This document shows positions 1-9,255 of a stretch of DNA of 64,000 nt, one piece after another. The DNA is taken from contig CAWIDT010000005.1 of the NCBI GenBank assembly GCA_963834945.1, positions 780,939-844,938 on the forward strand, in the 5' to 3' direction. Made by a program: the position numbers and the translations under genes. Below the pieces are notes generated by a model. The model saw only the letters and a program-made list of their open reading frames with translations. It searched no databases and was not told the origin of the DNA. Every line of letters begins with the position of its first letter. The stretch's first letter is position 1. The stretch is from R-RK-3 sp963834945 (GTDB lineage: Bacteria > Pseudomonadota > Alphaproteobacteria > Rhizobiales > Rhodomicrobiaceae).

Positions 1-79
1 GCGCCCAAAAGTGCTCGGTGCCGCTTTGCGCCGACCCCAGACCCTTGACGCGCGAATATGGCGTGCGGAAGCTGGTCAT
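1..79 (-). CDS. sdhD: Succinate dehydrogenase membrane anchor subunit SdhD, N-terminal fragment
   Basis: Reading leftward from an ATG at 79, the strand encodes about 26 codons before the window edge. They include the stretch LGSAQSGTEHFW, the conserved N-terminal signature of alphaproteobacterial SdhD (LGSA..GT.HFW). The start shares one base with the sdhC stop codon (TGATG), so the two are translationally coupled. SdhD pairs with SdhC to hold heme b and the quinone site and to anchor SdhA/SdhB in the inner membrane. Only the N-terminus is visible, so the membrane segments cannot be checked. Confidence 0.85.
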   Translation of the reverse strand, partial: MTSFRTPYSRVKGLGSAQSGTEHFWA

Positions 80-486
80 CACAGGGCACCCCATTTTGTC
101 AGGCCGATGATCCACACGATCGCCGTAAGCGTCAACGACCCTGCGAGCGTGCCCCAGGATAGGAGGCGAATGGTGGTGAGATCGAAGCCGCGCCCGGTGT
201 CCCAGACGAAGTGGCGGATGCCTCCGAGCCCGTGATGAATGAGCGACCAGCTATAGCCGAACAGAACCAGCAGCCCCACCGGTGAGGCGGCAACCGCGTT
301 CGCCGCGTGGAAGGCGTCCGGACCGGACGCGGCCGCGGTGAGCCAGGCGGCAAGAAGGAGCGTGCCGAAATAATTGGCCGAGCCGGTGATCCGGTGCAGG
401 ATCGACATCATCATGTTGACGTAGGGGCGGAAGATCATCAGATGCGGCGACATCGGCCGCATCGGCCGCGCCTCAATTTTCGCCAT
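79..486 (-). CDS. sdhC: Succinate dehydrogenase cytochrome b556 subunit SdhC
   Basis: The 135-residue protein is the usual SdhC length and has three hydrophobic segments (about residues 30-50, 65-85 and 110-132). It starts with the family pattern RPMSPHLMIFRPYVNMMMSI, and its second membrane segment carries HHGLGGIRHFVWD, the conserved H...GIRH..WD motif that supplies a heme b axial histidine. It is the first visible gene of an sdhCD(AB) operon running out of the left edge. The complex oxidises succinate and reduces quinone in the inner membrane. The SDH flavinylation factor gene sdhE is also in this window, at 52.4 kb. Confidence 0.93.
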   Translation of the reverse strand: MAKIEARPMRPMSPHLMIFRPYVNMMMSILHRITGSANYFGTLLLAAWLTAAASGPDAFHAANAVAASPVGLLVLFGYSWSLIHHGLGGIRHFVWDTGRGFDLTTIRLLSWGTLAGSLTLTAIVWIIGLTKWGAL

Positions 487-733
487 CGGTCACTCCTCGA
501 TCATCGCTTACCGACCTTCTACCGCTCCGCAGCATAAGCCGCAATTGCTCAATGGATGAATACACGGGCATTCAGACCCGTTCAGGCACCGCTGGAAGGA
601 TGGCCAAGGGTCCGTATAGGCCTTCGAGCGCTCGCAATCATGAATGCATTCGGATAAACAAATGAGGGATGCGCGAAACGCATGAACGGCGTTGATGTGT
701 TTGCACATTCTCTTGCATCCAGGATCGCCCAAA

Positions 734-1675
734 ATGGTCAATAAACTGACGCTTGGTTTGCTTTATTTCGCATTCGCCATTTGCGCGGCGCCGCTTGCCG
801 CATTACCGGCCCGCGCCGAAGTGTTCTATGACAGCATCGGCACGGGGGACAGGGAGCGGCATTTTACCCTCTTGCTGCCGGACGGCGCGCCGCAGGGCCG
901 CCCGATGCCCACCGTCTTTGCTCTCCATGGCGGTTTGATGAACGGCCGGTCGATGCGGCGCATCTTCGGGCTGGACGAAATCGCCGAACAGGACCGGTTC
1001 GCCGTCGTCTATCCCGACGCCATCGGCAGGCATTGGAACGATGGACGCGACGGACGCAACGAAGACGTTGACGATGTGCGATTCCTGCGCAATTTGGCGG
1101 ATCATCTGGTGCGCAAGGGCGTCGCCGACCCGGCACGCCTCTATCTGGTAGGGGTGTCGAATGGCGGCATGCTGACCTATCGCATGGCCTGCCAGTCCCC
1201 CGGCGTCTTCGCAGCCTATGCAGCCGTCATCGCCAATATGCCAAAGCGGGTCGCCAATCTGTGCCGGTCCGGCGGTGGCACGCCGCTCCTGGTCATCAAC
1301 TCCACCGGCGATCCCTTCAATCCGTATGAAGAGGGCGATGCCGGCGAGTGGTCGCGCGGCGACGTTCTGTCGACGCTCGACACCGTCGATTTCTGGCAGC
1401 AGCGCAATGGCTGCGAGGGCAAATCGCAAGACAAACCCCTGCCTGACAAGGACGCTCGGGACGGCTCGACGGTGACGGCGAGGCAATTCGCCGAGTGCCG
1501 GACCGGCGCGCCGGTGGTGCTGCTGACGGTGGAAGGCGGCGGCCACTTGCCGCCCGGCGCTCATATCGGCAATCGGCCGATGCTGCGCGCCATGCTGGGC
1601 CGCGCCAACCAGGACATCTCGGCCGCCGACATCAGCTGGAAATTCTTCAAGCGCTTTCCGCTCGCGTCACGCTAG
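734..1675 (+). CDS. Secreted esterase of the PHB depolymerase / LpqC family
   Basis: The ATG at 734 was chosen over one 42 bases upstream because AGGA lies 9 bases before it and a clean signal peptide follows (hydrophobic core about residues 5-20, cleavage near ALPARA). The 313-residue product has an alpha/beta-hydrolase layout: an oxyanion region ALHGG near residue 65, the nucleophile elbow GVSNGG with Ser at about 142, and a late GGGHLPPG likely to carry the catalytic His. This matches the COG3509 group (polyhydroxybutyrate depolymerase, feruloyl or acetyl-xylan esterase). The substrate cannot be told from sequence. It appears monocistronic and periplasmic or exported. Confidence 0.8.
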   Translation: MVNKLTLGLLYFAFAICAAPLAALPARAEVFYDSIGTGDRERHFTLLLPDGAPQGRPMPTVFALHGGLMNGRSMRRIFGLDEIAEQDRFAVVYPDAIGRHWNDGRDGRNEDVDDVRFLRNLADHLVRKGVADPARLYLVGVSNGGMLTYRMACQSPGVFAAYAAVIANMPKRVANLCRSGGGTPLLVINSTGDPFNPYEEGDAGEWSRGDVLSTLDTVDFWQQRNGCEGKSQDKPLPDKDARDGSTVTARQFAECRTGAPVVLLTVEGGGHLPPGAHIGNRPMLRAMLGRANQDISAADISWKFFKRFPLASR

Positions 1676-1785
1676 AGCGGGATCGCTTTAGGTGGAAGCA
1701 TCTTCCCGTTGTGGCCCGTTCCAGATCTTTGCCTGGCGCGCGATCGCACGGTAAACCGGATTCCACTTTACCTGATCGCGCTCTA
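1673..1785. repeat. Imperfect inverted repeat of the TAGAGC..GATC type
   Basis: The left arm (1673-1697) begins TAGAGCGGGATCGC and ends GGTGGAA; the right arm (1761-1785) is its imperfect reverse complement (TTCCAC...GATCGCGCTCTA). Similar TAGAGC-GATC palindromes are scattered through intergenic DNA of Hyphomicrobiales. A second, shorter copy lies near 59414. The left arm overlaps the stop codon of the esterase gene, so a transcript would fold immediately after translation ends. Confidence 0.7.
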
Positions 1786-1847
1786 ATGGTTCGTCTCTAA
1801 CGTTGCGAACCGCTGCGATCGGAAGGGACAGGCGCCGTCAGAGGGCG

Positions 1848-2729
1848 CTATTTCAGCGGCAGAAACAGGTCCGCGACCGTCTCATGCTCCGGCACCTCCG
1901 GGAAGAAGCTCAGCCGCTGGCAATAGATCGGGAAGTCGCGTGCTTCCTCGCCGCTGGCCGGAAGCCAGTCGCGATAAAGGTAGAGCGCGGCGGGCTCCAG
2001 ATTGTCGGTGTTGCCGACGACGCGCAGCACCGCACAACGTCCGCCAGGGATCTCGCCGGCTTTGATTTGCTCCCCATGCGCCTCGATCGGCCCGTCGGTC
2101 CCGACACAAAGGTCCACGCTATAATCGGCGGGCGAGGCAGGACGCCGCTCGGAACGCCAGACATTGAAGGTCGGACTTGTCCTGGGGTGCAGGCCAGCGG
2201 CCCTGCGCCACGCGATGAACCGCTGGATGGTGGCGCCGAGCATCGCCGGGTCGCCCCGATGCTCGATGATCGCCACCGGCGTGGGGGGCACATTGCGGAT
2301 CGTCACGTCGTCAGCGATAAAAGTCTTCTGCATGAGCTTGCTCCTCGCATTGTCGAGAGGCCCGAAGGCCGCAAGCCACGGCTCCCAGTCGGGAGATTTC
2401 CGGAACGACGACGGCGATTGCCCGAACCGTTGCCGAAAGGCGCGGGCGAAGGCATCCGGTGTATCGTAACCGGCATCCATCGCTATGTCCGTCACGCTCT
2501 CGGTGTCCCTATAGGCCAGCAGGTAGGAAGCGCGCTTCATACGGGCAAGCTGGACATAGCGATGCACGGACAGCCCGAAGGTCGCCGTGAACTGCCGGTG
2601 GAAATGATATTTCGAGTAGGCTGCGATGCTGCTCAGCGCATCCAGGTCCAGATCGTCGTCCAGATGCCGGTCCATGTGATCCAGCACCCGCTGCATCCGG
2701 GCATGGTAGTTTTGAAGCGCCGCCTTCAT
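1848..2729 (-). CDS. AraC-family regulator with C-terminal GyrI-like effector domain
   Basis: The first about 105 residues form an AraC double helix-turn-helix, with DIAMDAGYDTPDAFARAF as the typical second helix pair followed by FGQSPSSFR. From about residue 130 to the end is a GyrI-like/SoxR-ligand-type domain (for example CVGTDGPIEAHG, SFFPEVPEHETVADLFLPL), as in the Rob/SbmC-linked AraC subfamily that senses small hydrophobic molecules. The ATG at 2729 was preferred to the one at 2774 because GGAGGA lies 7 bases upstream and the HTH begins right after it. No obvious target gene is adjacent. Confidence 0.85.
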   Translation of the reverse strand: MKAALQNYHARMQRVLDHMDRHLDDDLDLDALSSIAAYSKYHFHRQFTATFGLSVHRYVQLARMKRASYLLAYRDTESVTDIAMDAGYDTPDAFARAFRQRFGQSPSSFRKSPDWEPWLAAFGPLDNARSKLMQKTFIADDVTIRNVPPTPVAIIEHRGDPAMLGATIQRFIAWRRAAGLHPRTSPTFNVWRSERRPASPADYSVDLCVGTDGPIEAHGEQIKAGEIPGGRCAVLRVVGNTDNLEPAALYLYRDWLPASGEEARDFPIYCQRLSFFPEVPEHETVADLFLPLK

Positions 2730-2935
2730 CCCTCTGTCCTCCGTGGCAGAACCAGCTAAGCGCAAGTGAGACATGACGCGCTCGACCGATCTTGCGGTTT
2801 TGCCTGCACGCTTATGAGTCTACGGCCTGGTTCAGGGCGGTCTGAAACCTTTTCATAGCATCCCCGTACCTATTTGGATCAGCCGGACATGTCTCGCTCC
2901 GGCTCGATCGGGCAAGGCACTGGAGGAGGCAGGAC

Positions 2936-3496
2936 ATGCGCTATTTACGCGCCGTTGGACTTTGCGCAACGGCCATCGCCGCGGCTCTGGCGATCGCAGT
3001 TTCGAGCGTGGCGGCTTCGGCCGCACCGAAACACAAGGAAATTCCCGAAGACGGCTGGGTTACCTACAAAAACGATGAGCTCGGTTACAGCTTCTATTAC
3101 CCCTCGACCTTCTTCGAGCCGCAAGCCATTGCCGGCGCTTCCGACGCCAAGACATTCTTGTCGCCGGACAAACGGGCCAAGATCGTCGTTTCAGCCGTCC
3201 AAAACGACGAAGGCTTCACGCTTGCGAGCTATCGCAGCACGATTTTGGGCGACTTCGGCGGCTATGAGCGGCTGGATTACAGCCCGAAGGGCCGGACCTG
3301 GTTCGTGCTGTCGGGCTATCGCGGCGAGAACATCTATTACCAGAAGGTGCTGTTCTCCTGCAGCAACCAGGTGATCAACGTCTTCAGCATCACGTTCCCC
3401 GTCGCCGACCGAACCTTCTATGAAGGCGTGATCGAGGTGATGGAGGACAATTTCCGCCCAGGCCCGGGCAAGGATACGCCAGCTGGCTGCCGATGA
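2936..3496 (+). CDS. Exported protein of unknown function, tandem paralogue 1
   Basis: The 186-residue protein has a strong ribosome site (AGGAGG 7 bases before ATG) and a Sec signal peptide of about 30 residues (cleavage near SVAASA). The mature part has aromatic-rich blocks YSFYYPS, TWFVLSG and GENIYYQKV plus a C-terminal pair of Cys (FSCSN, AGCR) that could form a disulfide. It is clearly paralogous to the gene at 3701-4261: the same blocks occur in the same order with similar length. I do not recognise a named domain. The blocks suggest a small beta-rich periplasmic or outer-membrane-associated domain, which is inference. Confidence 0.75.
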   Translation: MRYLRAVGLCATAIAAALAIAVSSVAASAAPKHKEIPEDGWVTYKNDELGYSFYYPSTFFEPQAIAGASDAKTFLSPDKRAKIVVSAVQNDEGFTLASYRSTILGDFGGYERLDYSPKGRTWFVLSGYRGENIYYQKVLFSCSNQVINVFSITFPVADRTFYEGVIEVMEDNFRPGPGKDTPAGCR

Positions 3497-3700
3497 TTCA
3501 TCCGGCGTGGCTCCCAGCTGGCGCGGTGTGATCGGACCCGCCGCGATCCGTCGCTCCCCTCGCGGTGGCGGAGGGTCCGATTGCACCAATTTCGCCGCCG
3601 AGCAGGAGTTTCGGGCAAACACCCATGCGGCTTAATTGGTCCGGGAACCAAAATGGACCATAATGCTTTCATGTAAGCGGAATCACATCAGAGGCTGATC

Positions 3701-4261
3701 ATGCGAACGACCACGACGCGCCCGAGCAGGGCGTGGGCATCGCCTCTTGTTTTCCTGATTCTGGCAGTGTCCGGTATGGCGGCGCAAGGGGCGGCTAAAT
3801 ACCAGCCAAGAGCTGAGGAAAACTGGGCCACCTATCATGACGCCCGCTTCGGCTATAGCTTCTATTACCCCTCGGCGCTCTTCGAGGCGGGGCAGCTTCC
3901 TGAAAATGGCGGCGGCCAGACCTTCAATTCCAAGGATGGCCACGCCAAGATCGTCGTCTTCGCCACCCTCAATGGCGAGAAATTCACCCCGGCCCAGTAC
4001 CGCAATGTGATCCTCAAGGAATTCGGCGGCTATGACCGGATGGATTACAGTCCGAGCGGCCAGACATGGTTCGTGCTTTCCGGCTTTCGCGGTGAAAACA
4101 TCTATTACCAGAAGGTGATGTTTTCCTGCAGGAACGGCGTCATCAACGCGCTCAGCATCACATTTCCGACCGCCGAGAAGCGGTTCTACGAGCGGCTGGT
4201 CGAGATCATCGAGGACCATTTCAAGCCGGGTCACGGGACCGATTCGCCTGACGGGTGCTGA
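3701..4261 (+). CDS. Exported protein of unknown function, tandem paralogue 2
   Basis: The 186-residue product has a signal peptide (hydrophobic run AWASPLVFLILAVSGMAA, cleavage near AQGA) and repeats the architecture of the upstream gene: YSFYYPS, AKIVVFA, TWFVLSG, GENIYYQKV, MFSCRN, then an acidic helix-like EIIEDHFKPG and a terminal Cys. The two mature parts are about equally long and look identical at roughly half or more of positions by eye, so a tandem duplication is the simplest explanation. About 200 bases separate the genes and include an inverted TGGTCC/GGACCA pair (3637-3660), so each may have its own promoter. Confidence 0.75.
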   Translation: MRTTTTRPSRAWASPLVFLILAVSGMAAQGAAKYQPRAEENWATYHDARFGYSFYYPSALFEAGQLPENGGGQTFNSKDGHAKIVVFATLNGEKFTPAQYRNVILKEFGGYDRMDYSPSGQTWFVLSGFRGENIYYQKVMFSCRNGVINALSITFPTAEKRFYERLVEIIEDHFKPGHGTDSPDGC

Positions 4262-4333
4262 CGCGCAACGCGCTCCGTCAATCGCCCTCCCTCACCCTTG
4301 GCTTTTGCCTGGCGATAGGCTACGCATCCGGCG

Positions 4334-6129
4334 ATGAAACCGGCAAGCCGCGCGAAACAGCCATCCCCTGATTACCTTGCCCAAGGCCGGGACTCGTTCC
4401 TCGCCGGTCGCTTTCATCTGGCGGCGGAGGCCTTCGCCAAGGCGCGCGACGCCAATCCGCGCGATGCGGTGGCGCTGTTCAACCTGGCAAGCGCCAAGGA
4501 GCGGATCGGCGACATCGACGAAGCCGCCATGCTGCTCGCGCTGGCGCTTCGGCACAGGCCCGGCTGGTTCGACCCGGCGCAACGGCTGGCGCTGCTGCTG
4601 GCGCGCTATGCGTTGCGGGCGCCGGGAGATCTCGACGGGCGCGGGCTCCTCGCGGCTTTCGGCTTCGACCGGATCGATTTGCAGCCCATCGCATCCGCCG
4701 CCGTTTCGCATTTGCTGGCACATTCGCCGCTCGGTGAGGCGGTCGCCCACGCGGAAGCGGGGCAGGCGGCGCAAGCCGCTCGCGACTGGCTGCTGCGGCG
4801 GACGCAGAAGACGCTCTGCGATCCGCTGATGCTGAATGCGCTCCATCATGGGGTGAACAGGCATCCAGGTCTGGAACGCCTGCTGACGGCGATGCGGCGG
4901 GTTCTGCTGCTGGAGGTCGCGGCCGAGCGCTTTGGAGACAAGGCGCTGACCGGCTTTGTGCTGGCGCTGATCCGGCAATGCCTGAACAATGAATATGTAT
5001 TCGCCGTCAGCGACGATGAAGCCGAGGCGCTCGGTCGCCTCACGCCCGATTGGACCGCGCTTCGGAGCGGCGCGCCGGAGGAAGCTCGGCGCCTGATGCT
5101 GCAAATGCTCTATAGCCGTCAGGATGCGATGAACGGGCCGCTTTCGCCCGAACTCTGCCGCGCGATCCGGCCGCGCGCGCTGGGCGATTTGCTGGCTGGT
5201 GAACGCGCCGAGGACGCGGAAGAGGCGCGGCTCGCTGCGGACATTCCCACAATCGGACCGATCGAGGACGCCACGTCGCGCAAGGTCGCCGCCCAATATG
5301 AAGCGCATCCCTATCCGCGCTGGACCAGCCTGCAAATGCCGCGCGAGGGGAGCGCGAGGGCTGCGCTTGAAACACTCGTGTCGCCCGCCGATCTTGCGTT
5401 TTTCGACCATCCGTTCCGTGTGCTGATCGCCGGAGCGGGTACGGGAAAGCACGCGATCGCGGCAAGCGCGCGCTATGGGCAAAACGCCCAGGTGCTTGCG
5501 GTCGATCTTAGCCGGCGCAGCCTCGCCTATGCCAAGGCCAGGGCGGCGCGCTTCGGCGTCGCCAACCTGGATTTCGCCCAAGCCGATCTGCAGGCCATCC
5601 CCGATGCGGCCGGGCCTTTCGACATCATCGAAGCGGTCGGCGTGCTGCATCACATGGCTGAGCCGTTCAAAGGCTGGCAAGCGCTCATCCGGCTGCTGCG
5701 CCCGGGGGGCTGATGCTTGCCGGCCTTTATAGCGCCGCGGCGCGGCAGGACATTGCCGGATTAAGACGCGAGCCCGGATACCCCGGCCCCGGTTGCGGCG
5801 ACGAAGCCGCACGCGCCTGGCGAGCGGCGCTCCTGGAGCGAGGCGGCCCGCTCACATTGTCCTATGATTTCTATACGCTCAGCAATTTCCGCGATCTCGC
5901 GCTGCATGAGAATGAGCGGCCGATCTTTCTTTCCGAGGTCGAGGCGTTTCTGGAACAGAACGGACTTGTCTTCCGGGGTTTCAGCCTGCCGCCGCTGATG
6001 ACAGCGGCATTCCGCACCGAGTTTCCGGGCGAAACCCGCCCAGGAAGCCTTGCGAACTGGGCAAAGTTCGAGGAACGCCATCCGCGGACGTTTGACGCGA
6101 TGTACCAGATCTGGTGCGAAAAGGCCTGA
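4334..6129 (+). CDS. TPR-containing class I SAM-dependent methyltransferase (one frameshift in this sequence)
   Basis: An N-terminal TPR region (repeats about residues 10-85: FLAGRFHLAAEAFAKARDAN, AVALFNLASAKERIGDID) is followed by a helical linker. A Rossmann methyltransferase core comes next, with SAM motif VLIAGAGTGKHAI near residue 365, then VLAVDLSRRSLAYAK and GVLHHM. The reading frame stops at 5711-5713 right after LLRPGG and continues in another frame as MLAGLYS; restoring one base after GGC gives the expected RPGGLMLAGLYS. Without the shift the protein would be about 598 residues. Proteins of this type probably methylate a metabolite or sugar, but the substrate is unknown. It ends about 65 bases before the convergent DUF992 gene. 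Confidence 0.75.
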
Positions 6130-6144
6130 CCGCGATTGCGGCAA

Positions 6145-6170
6145 AGAAAAAGGCGCCACAAGCGGGCGCC
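6145..6170 (-). terminator. Rho-independent terminator for the DUF992 gene
   Basis: On the minus strand a GGCGCC stem, a CGCTTGT-like loop and a second GGCGCC are followed by TTTTTCTTT. It lies between two convergent genes and closes the minus-strand transcript. Confidence 0.7.
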
Positions 6171-6193
6171 GTTCCTTGCTCGATGCTGAAACC

Positions 6194-6681
6194 TCAAGCG
6201 GGTTCAAGTACCAGTTCGGCGATAGCCAGCGCGGCATTGACGCCGGTTTGTCCCTGAACGCTGAGCGGCTGCAACGAAACCGTATCGTCCGATCCGCCGA
6301 CGAGAAGATTGGCACCGCCGCCGACGCCGGCGCTAGCCCCGGCAGAAGCGCCGACATAATTGCCGGACAGAGCGCCGCGACCGATCCCGTCGGTTGGCGC
6401 AAGAACGGCCCACGTCATGATTGCCGGTCCGGTGACGCCAATATCTAGGCCGAACTTGTTGATGGAGCCGACATAGCGCTCATCGCGGCCGTCCGATGAT
6501 TTGAAATGGCAGCGCAGGTCCTTGCTGGAGCCGAAGACGAAACCGGGCCCGCCTTCGACCTGGCAGGTGAGTACGCCAACACGTACGCCTTCATTCTTCT
6601 GCAGCCAAACGCAGCCGGTGCGCCTAACAATGCGACCGACAAAGCTGACGCGGCAACCAGCCTTAAGGCTTGCATTTTCAT
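6194..6681 (-). CDS. DUF992-type exported protein (one frameshift)
   Basis: The start at 6681 has GGAGGG 9 bases upstream and opens a signal peptide (MKMQALRLVAASALSVALLG). The mature domain lies in the next frame: GVRVGVLTCQVEGGPGFVFG, then DLRCHF, YVGSINKFGLDIGVTG and a glycine-rich, beta-predicted tail (NYVGASAGASAGVGGGANLL). These features match DUF992, a two-Cys periplasmic domain common in Hyphomicrobiales. Inserting one base near 6605-6609 joins the two parts and gives an AFA-type cleavage site. Function is unknown. The gene follows the O-antigen ligase by 27 bases on the same strand, so they may be co-transcribed. Confidence 0.72.
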
Positions 6682-6708
6682 GGTTTAATCCCTCCGTTTC
6701 GGATTGTA

Positions 6709-8029
6709 TCACGACGAAACACCGCAGCACGGGCTCAGTTCCGCCGGGGCACGCTGTTCCGCATCCGGATCGCGGGCCGCCATGGCCACCACAAAAAGCG
6801 CCTGCAGGAAGCCGTGATTGTTGAACAGCGGATTTTCCGCGAAGGACAAGGTGACCACGAAAATCACGTACAGAAACGACCAAAGCGCCGATAGCGACTT
6901 TGTGGCCAGGAACTCCCCGAAGCGACCGGTGAAATGCCCCTAAGATACCGGCAAGCAGAAAAAGCGGTCCCCAGACCCCGAACGCCACCGCCACCTCGAC
7001 GAAAGTTGTTATGAAAAATTTCGAGATCCTGCTGCATCACATAGCGCAACAGCAGCACCGTGGTTTTTTCGCTTTCCCAATAGCCGCGAAAGCCATAGCC
7101 AAGCCAAGGCTTTTCCAGAAAGGCGTCCCAGCCGAAATCCCACAGGACGGTGCGGCCGGTCAAGCGTTGCGTCCTTGCCGACGCTGCCGAGCACCGCTTT
7201 GACCGGATCGTAGCCGCTCACCAGAATGAGCACGACCGCCGCCACGCCGATAAGGCATACGCCGCCGATACAGGCGCCTGCAAAGTTCACATTGGCCCGG
7301 TATAGCAGCGCCATGGGAAGCAGCCCGCCGGTGATCACAACGGCGATAAGCAGCGAGGACGCCGATCCCGACATCACCAGCAGCACCGCCGCCATGAGAA
7401 AGCCGATGGCCGGTCAGCAACGGCCGCCAGTCCCTGGGTAAACAGGCAAAGGCTGTTGATGATCTGAAGCAGCATGAAGCTGCCAAGCACATTCTTGTGC
7501 GTAAAGGCGCCGCCTCCCGGAAATCCGGGCGCCAGATGCGGCGCCACCAGGTTGACATAGAAGGAAATGAGCTGGGTGGGCAGGAGCGCGAGGAACAGCA
7601 GCTGGATGAGCCGCGTGCGCGGTCTGGAGGTTGCAAAGCAGGAAACCCATCAGGATCGGTGAAGAAAAGCTGCAGGCCATAATAGAAGCTCAATGCGGGT
7701 TTGAGCGACCAGATCGCCGGAAATACAGGCGAGCAATCCCCAGCCGATCAGGATTTTGTTGCGCCGCGCAAAGGCCAGGACCTGTCCCGGACAGGTTAAC
7801 AGACCAGCCGACCACGAACAGGTCCGCCAGCAGCCAGACATAGCGCTCACCCGCGAAAAACGCCGGCAGCACAGCCCGCAAGGCCGGTGCTGGCGCCGAG
7901 CAGGAAGGCAAAGCACGACGCGGCGACGAGATTTTCCCGCGAAAGCACGATGCGCCCAATGGCTGCCCGCGCTGGCTGCGTCGCCGTCGGCGGGGGCAAG
8001 GCCGTGAAGCGGTTGTGTCGCTCATGCAT
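6709..8029 (-). CDS. O-antigen ligase / polymerase family membrane protein (several frameshifts)
   Basis: Hydrophobic stretches in alternating frames make a multi-pass protein of about 440 residues. It starts near MHERHNRFTALPPP, with membrane runs such as LVAASCFAFLLGASTGLAG and SLLIAVVITGGLLPMALLY. The diagnostic Wzy_C/WaaL loop is clear: TGRTVLWDFGWDAFLEKP, then WLGYGFRGYWES, then IFHNNF. It finishes FAENPLFNNHGFLQALFVV before a stop at 6709. The enzyme would join or polymerise O-antigen-like glycan at the periplasmic face of the inner membrane. At least four or five single-base shifts interrupt the frame. Given the error density of this stretch they are probably artefacts, but true decay cannot be excluded. 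Confidence 0.68.
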
Positions 8030-8182
8030 GAGCGTGCCGCGCGCTGCTGCCTACGTACCGTTATTCTTTTCATCAACAAATTGATGCCAACCATCTTAAA
8101 TGCTGCTATCCGGTTCTCGCAATACGGGAAATGGCGAGGCTCGCTCGCGCTTACCGTTCAACCATGAATAGGGGCCAAATTG

Positions 8183-9250
8183 ATGAAAGTCCTGGTCAGC
8201 GGTCATTTGGGATATATCGGCACGGTCATGGTGCCGATGCTGATGAAGGCGGGGCATGAAGTCATCGGCTGCGACAGCGATCTTTACGAGCGCTGCACCT
8301 ATGAAGCGGGCGGCAGGATCGTGCCGACGTTCCCGCGCTGCGCAAGGACATTCGCGACGTCACCGCAGCGGACCTGGACGGCATCGACGCGGTCATTCAT
8401 CTGGCGGCGCTCTCGAACGATCCGCTCGGCAATCTCAACCCGGAAGTGACCTTCAGCATCAACCATCAGGGCAGCGTCAGTCTCGCGAAAGCCGCCAAGC
8501 AGGCCGGCGTCTCGCGGTTTCTGCTGGCGTCGTCATGCAGCAATTACGGCCGCTCCGGCGAGGAGATGATCGACGAAACCGGCGCACTCAATCCGGTCAC
8601 CGCCTATGGACAAACCAAGGTCTGGTCGGAACGCGACATCGCGCCGCTCGCCGATGACGGTTTCTGCCCGGTGTTCCTGCGCCCCGCAACCGCCTATGGC
8701 GTCTCGCCGCGCATGCGCTTCGACATCGTGCTCAACAATCTCGTCGCCTGGGCCGTCACCAAGGGCCTCATCTACCTGAAATCCGACGGCACGCCCTGGC
8801 GGCCGATCGTCCATATCGAGGATATTTCGCGCGCCTTCATCGCCGCGCTCGAAGCGCCGGAGCAGCGCGTTCGCAATCAGGCGTTCAATGTCGGCCACAG
8901 CGAGCACAATTACCGCATCCGCGATCTGGCGCAGATCGTCGCCGATGTGGTGCCTGGCTGCCGCCTCGAATTCGCGCCGGACGCCGGACCCGATACGCGC
9001 TCCTACCGCGTCAGCTTCGAAAAGATCGCCCGCACGCTTGCCGGAGTTCAAGCCGCAATGGGACGCGCGACGCGGCGCCGAGCAGCTTTACGAGGCCTAC
9101 AGCAAGTCCGGGCTGACGCTGGACGAGTTCGAAGGCCCCCGTTATCAGCGCATCAGCCACATCAAGAAGCTGATGGCCGACGGCATTATCGGGCCGGATT
9201 TGCGCCACCTCGCCACGCAGCCAGCGGGCGCCCCCGCAATGGCAAGCTGA
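8183..9250 (+). CDS. NAD-dependent epimerase/dehydratase, extended SDR (two frameshifts)
   Basis: The N-terminus MKVLVSGHLGYIGTVMVPML carries the GxxGxxG NAD-binding motif. Further on are IDAVIHLAALSNDP, an active-site region SSCSNYG and YGQTK (Tyr-xxx-Lys), and RPATAYG, all typical of nucleotide-sugar epimerases and dehydratases. The C-terminus LTLDEFEGPRYQRISHIKKL is characteristic of the subgroup found with COG4310 proteins. Shifts near 8322 and 9041 break the frame; removing one G at the latter restores LPEFKPQW. Corrected length is about 356 residues. ATG 8183 is preferred over TTG 8180. The neighbours point to synthesis of a surface-glycan sugar. Confidence 0.78.
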
Positions 9251-9255
9251 CGCCG

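Noticed and set aside
4292..5812. 506-codon open frame on the minus strand
   Set aside because: It is antisense to the TPR-methyltransferase, which has clear motifs; the composition (Arg/Gln/Pro-rich, no domain) is that of a GC-rich shadow frame.
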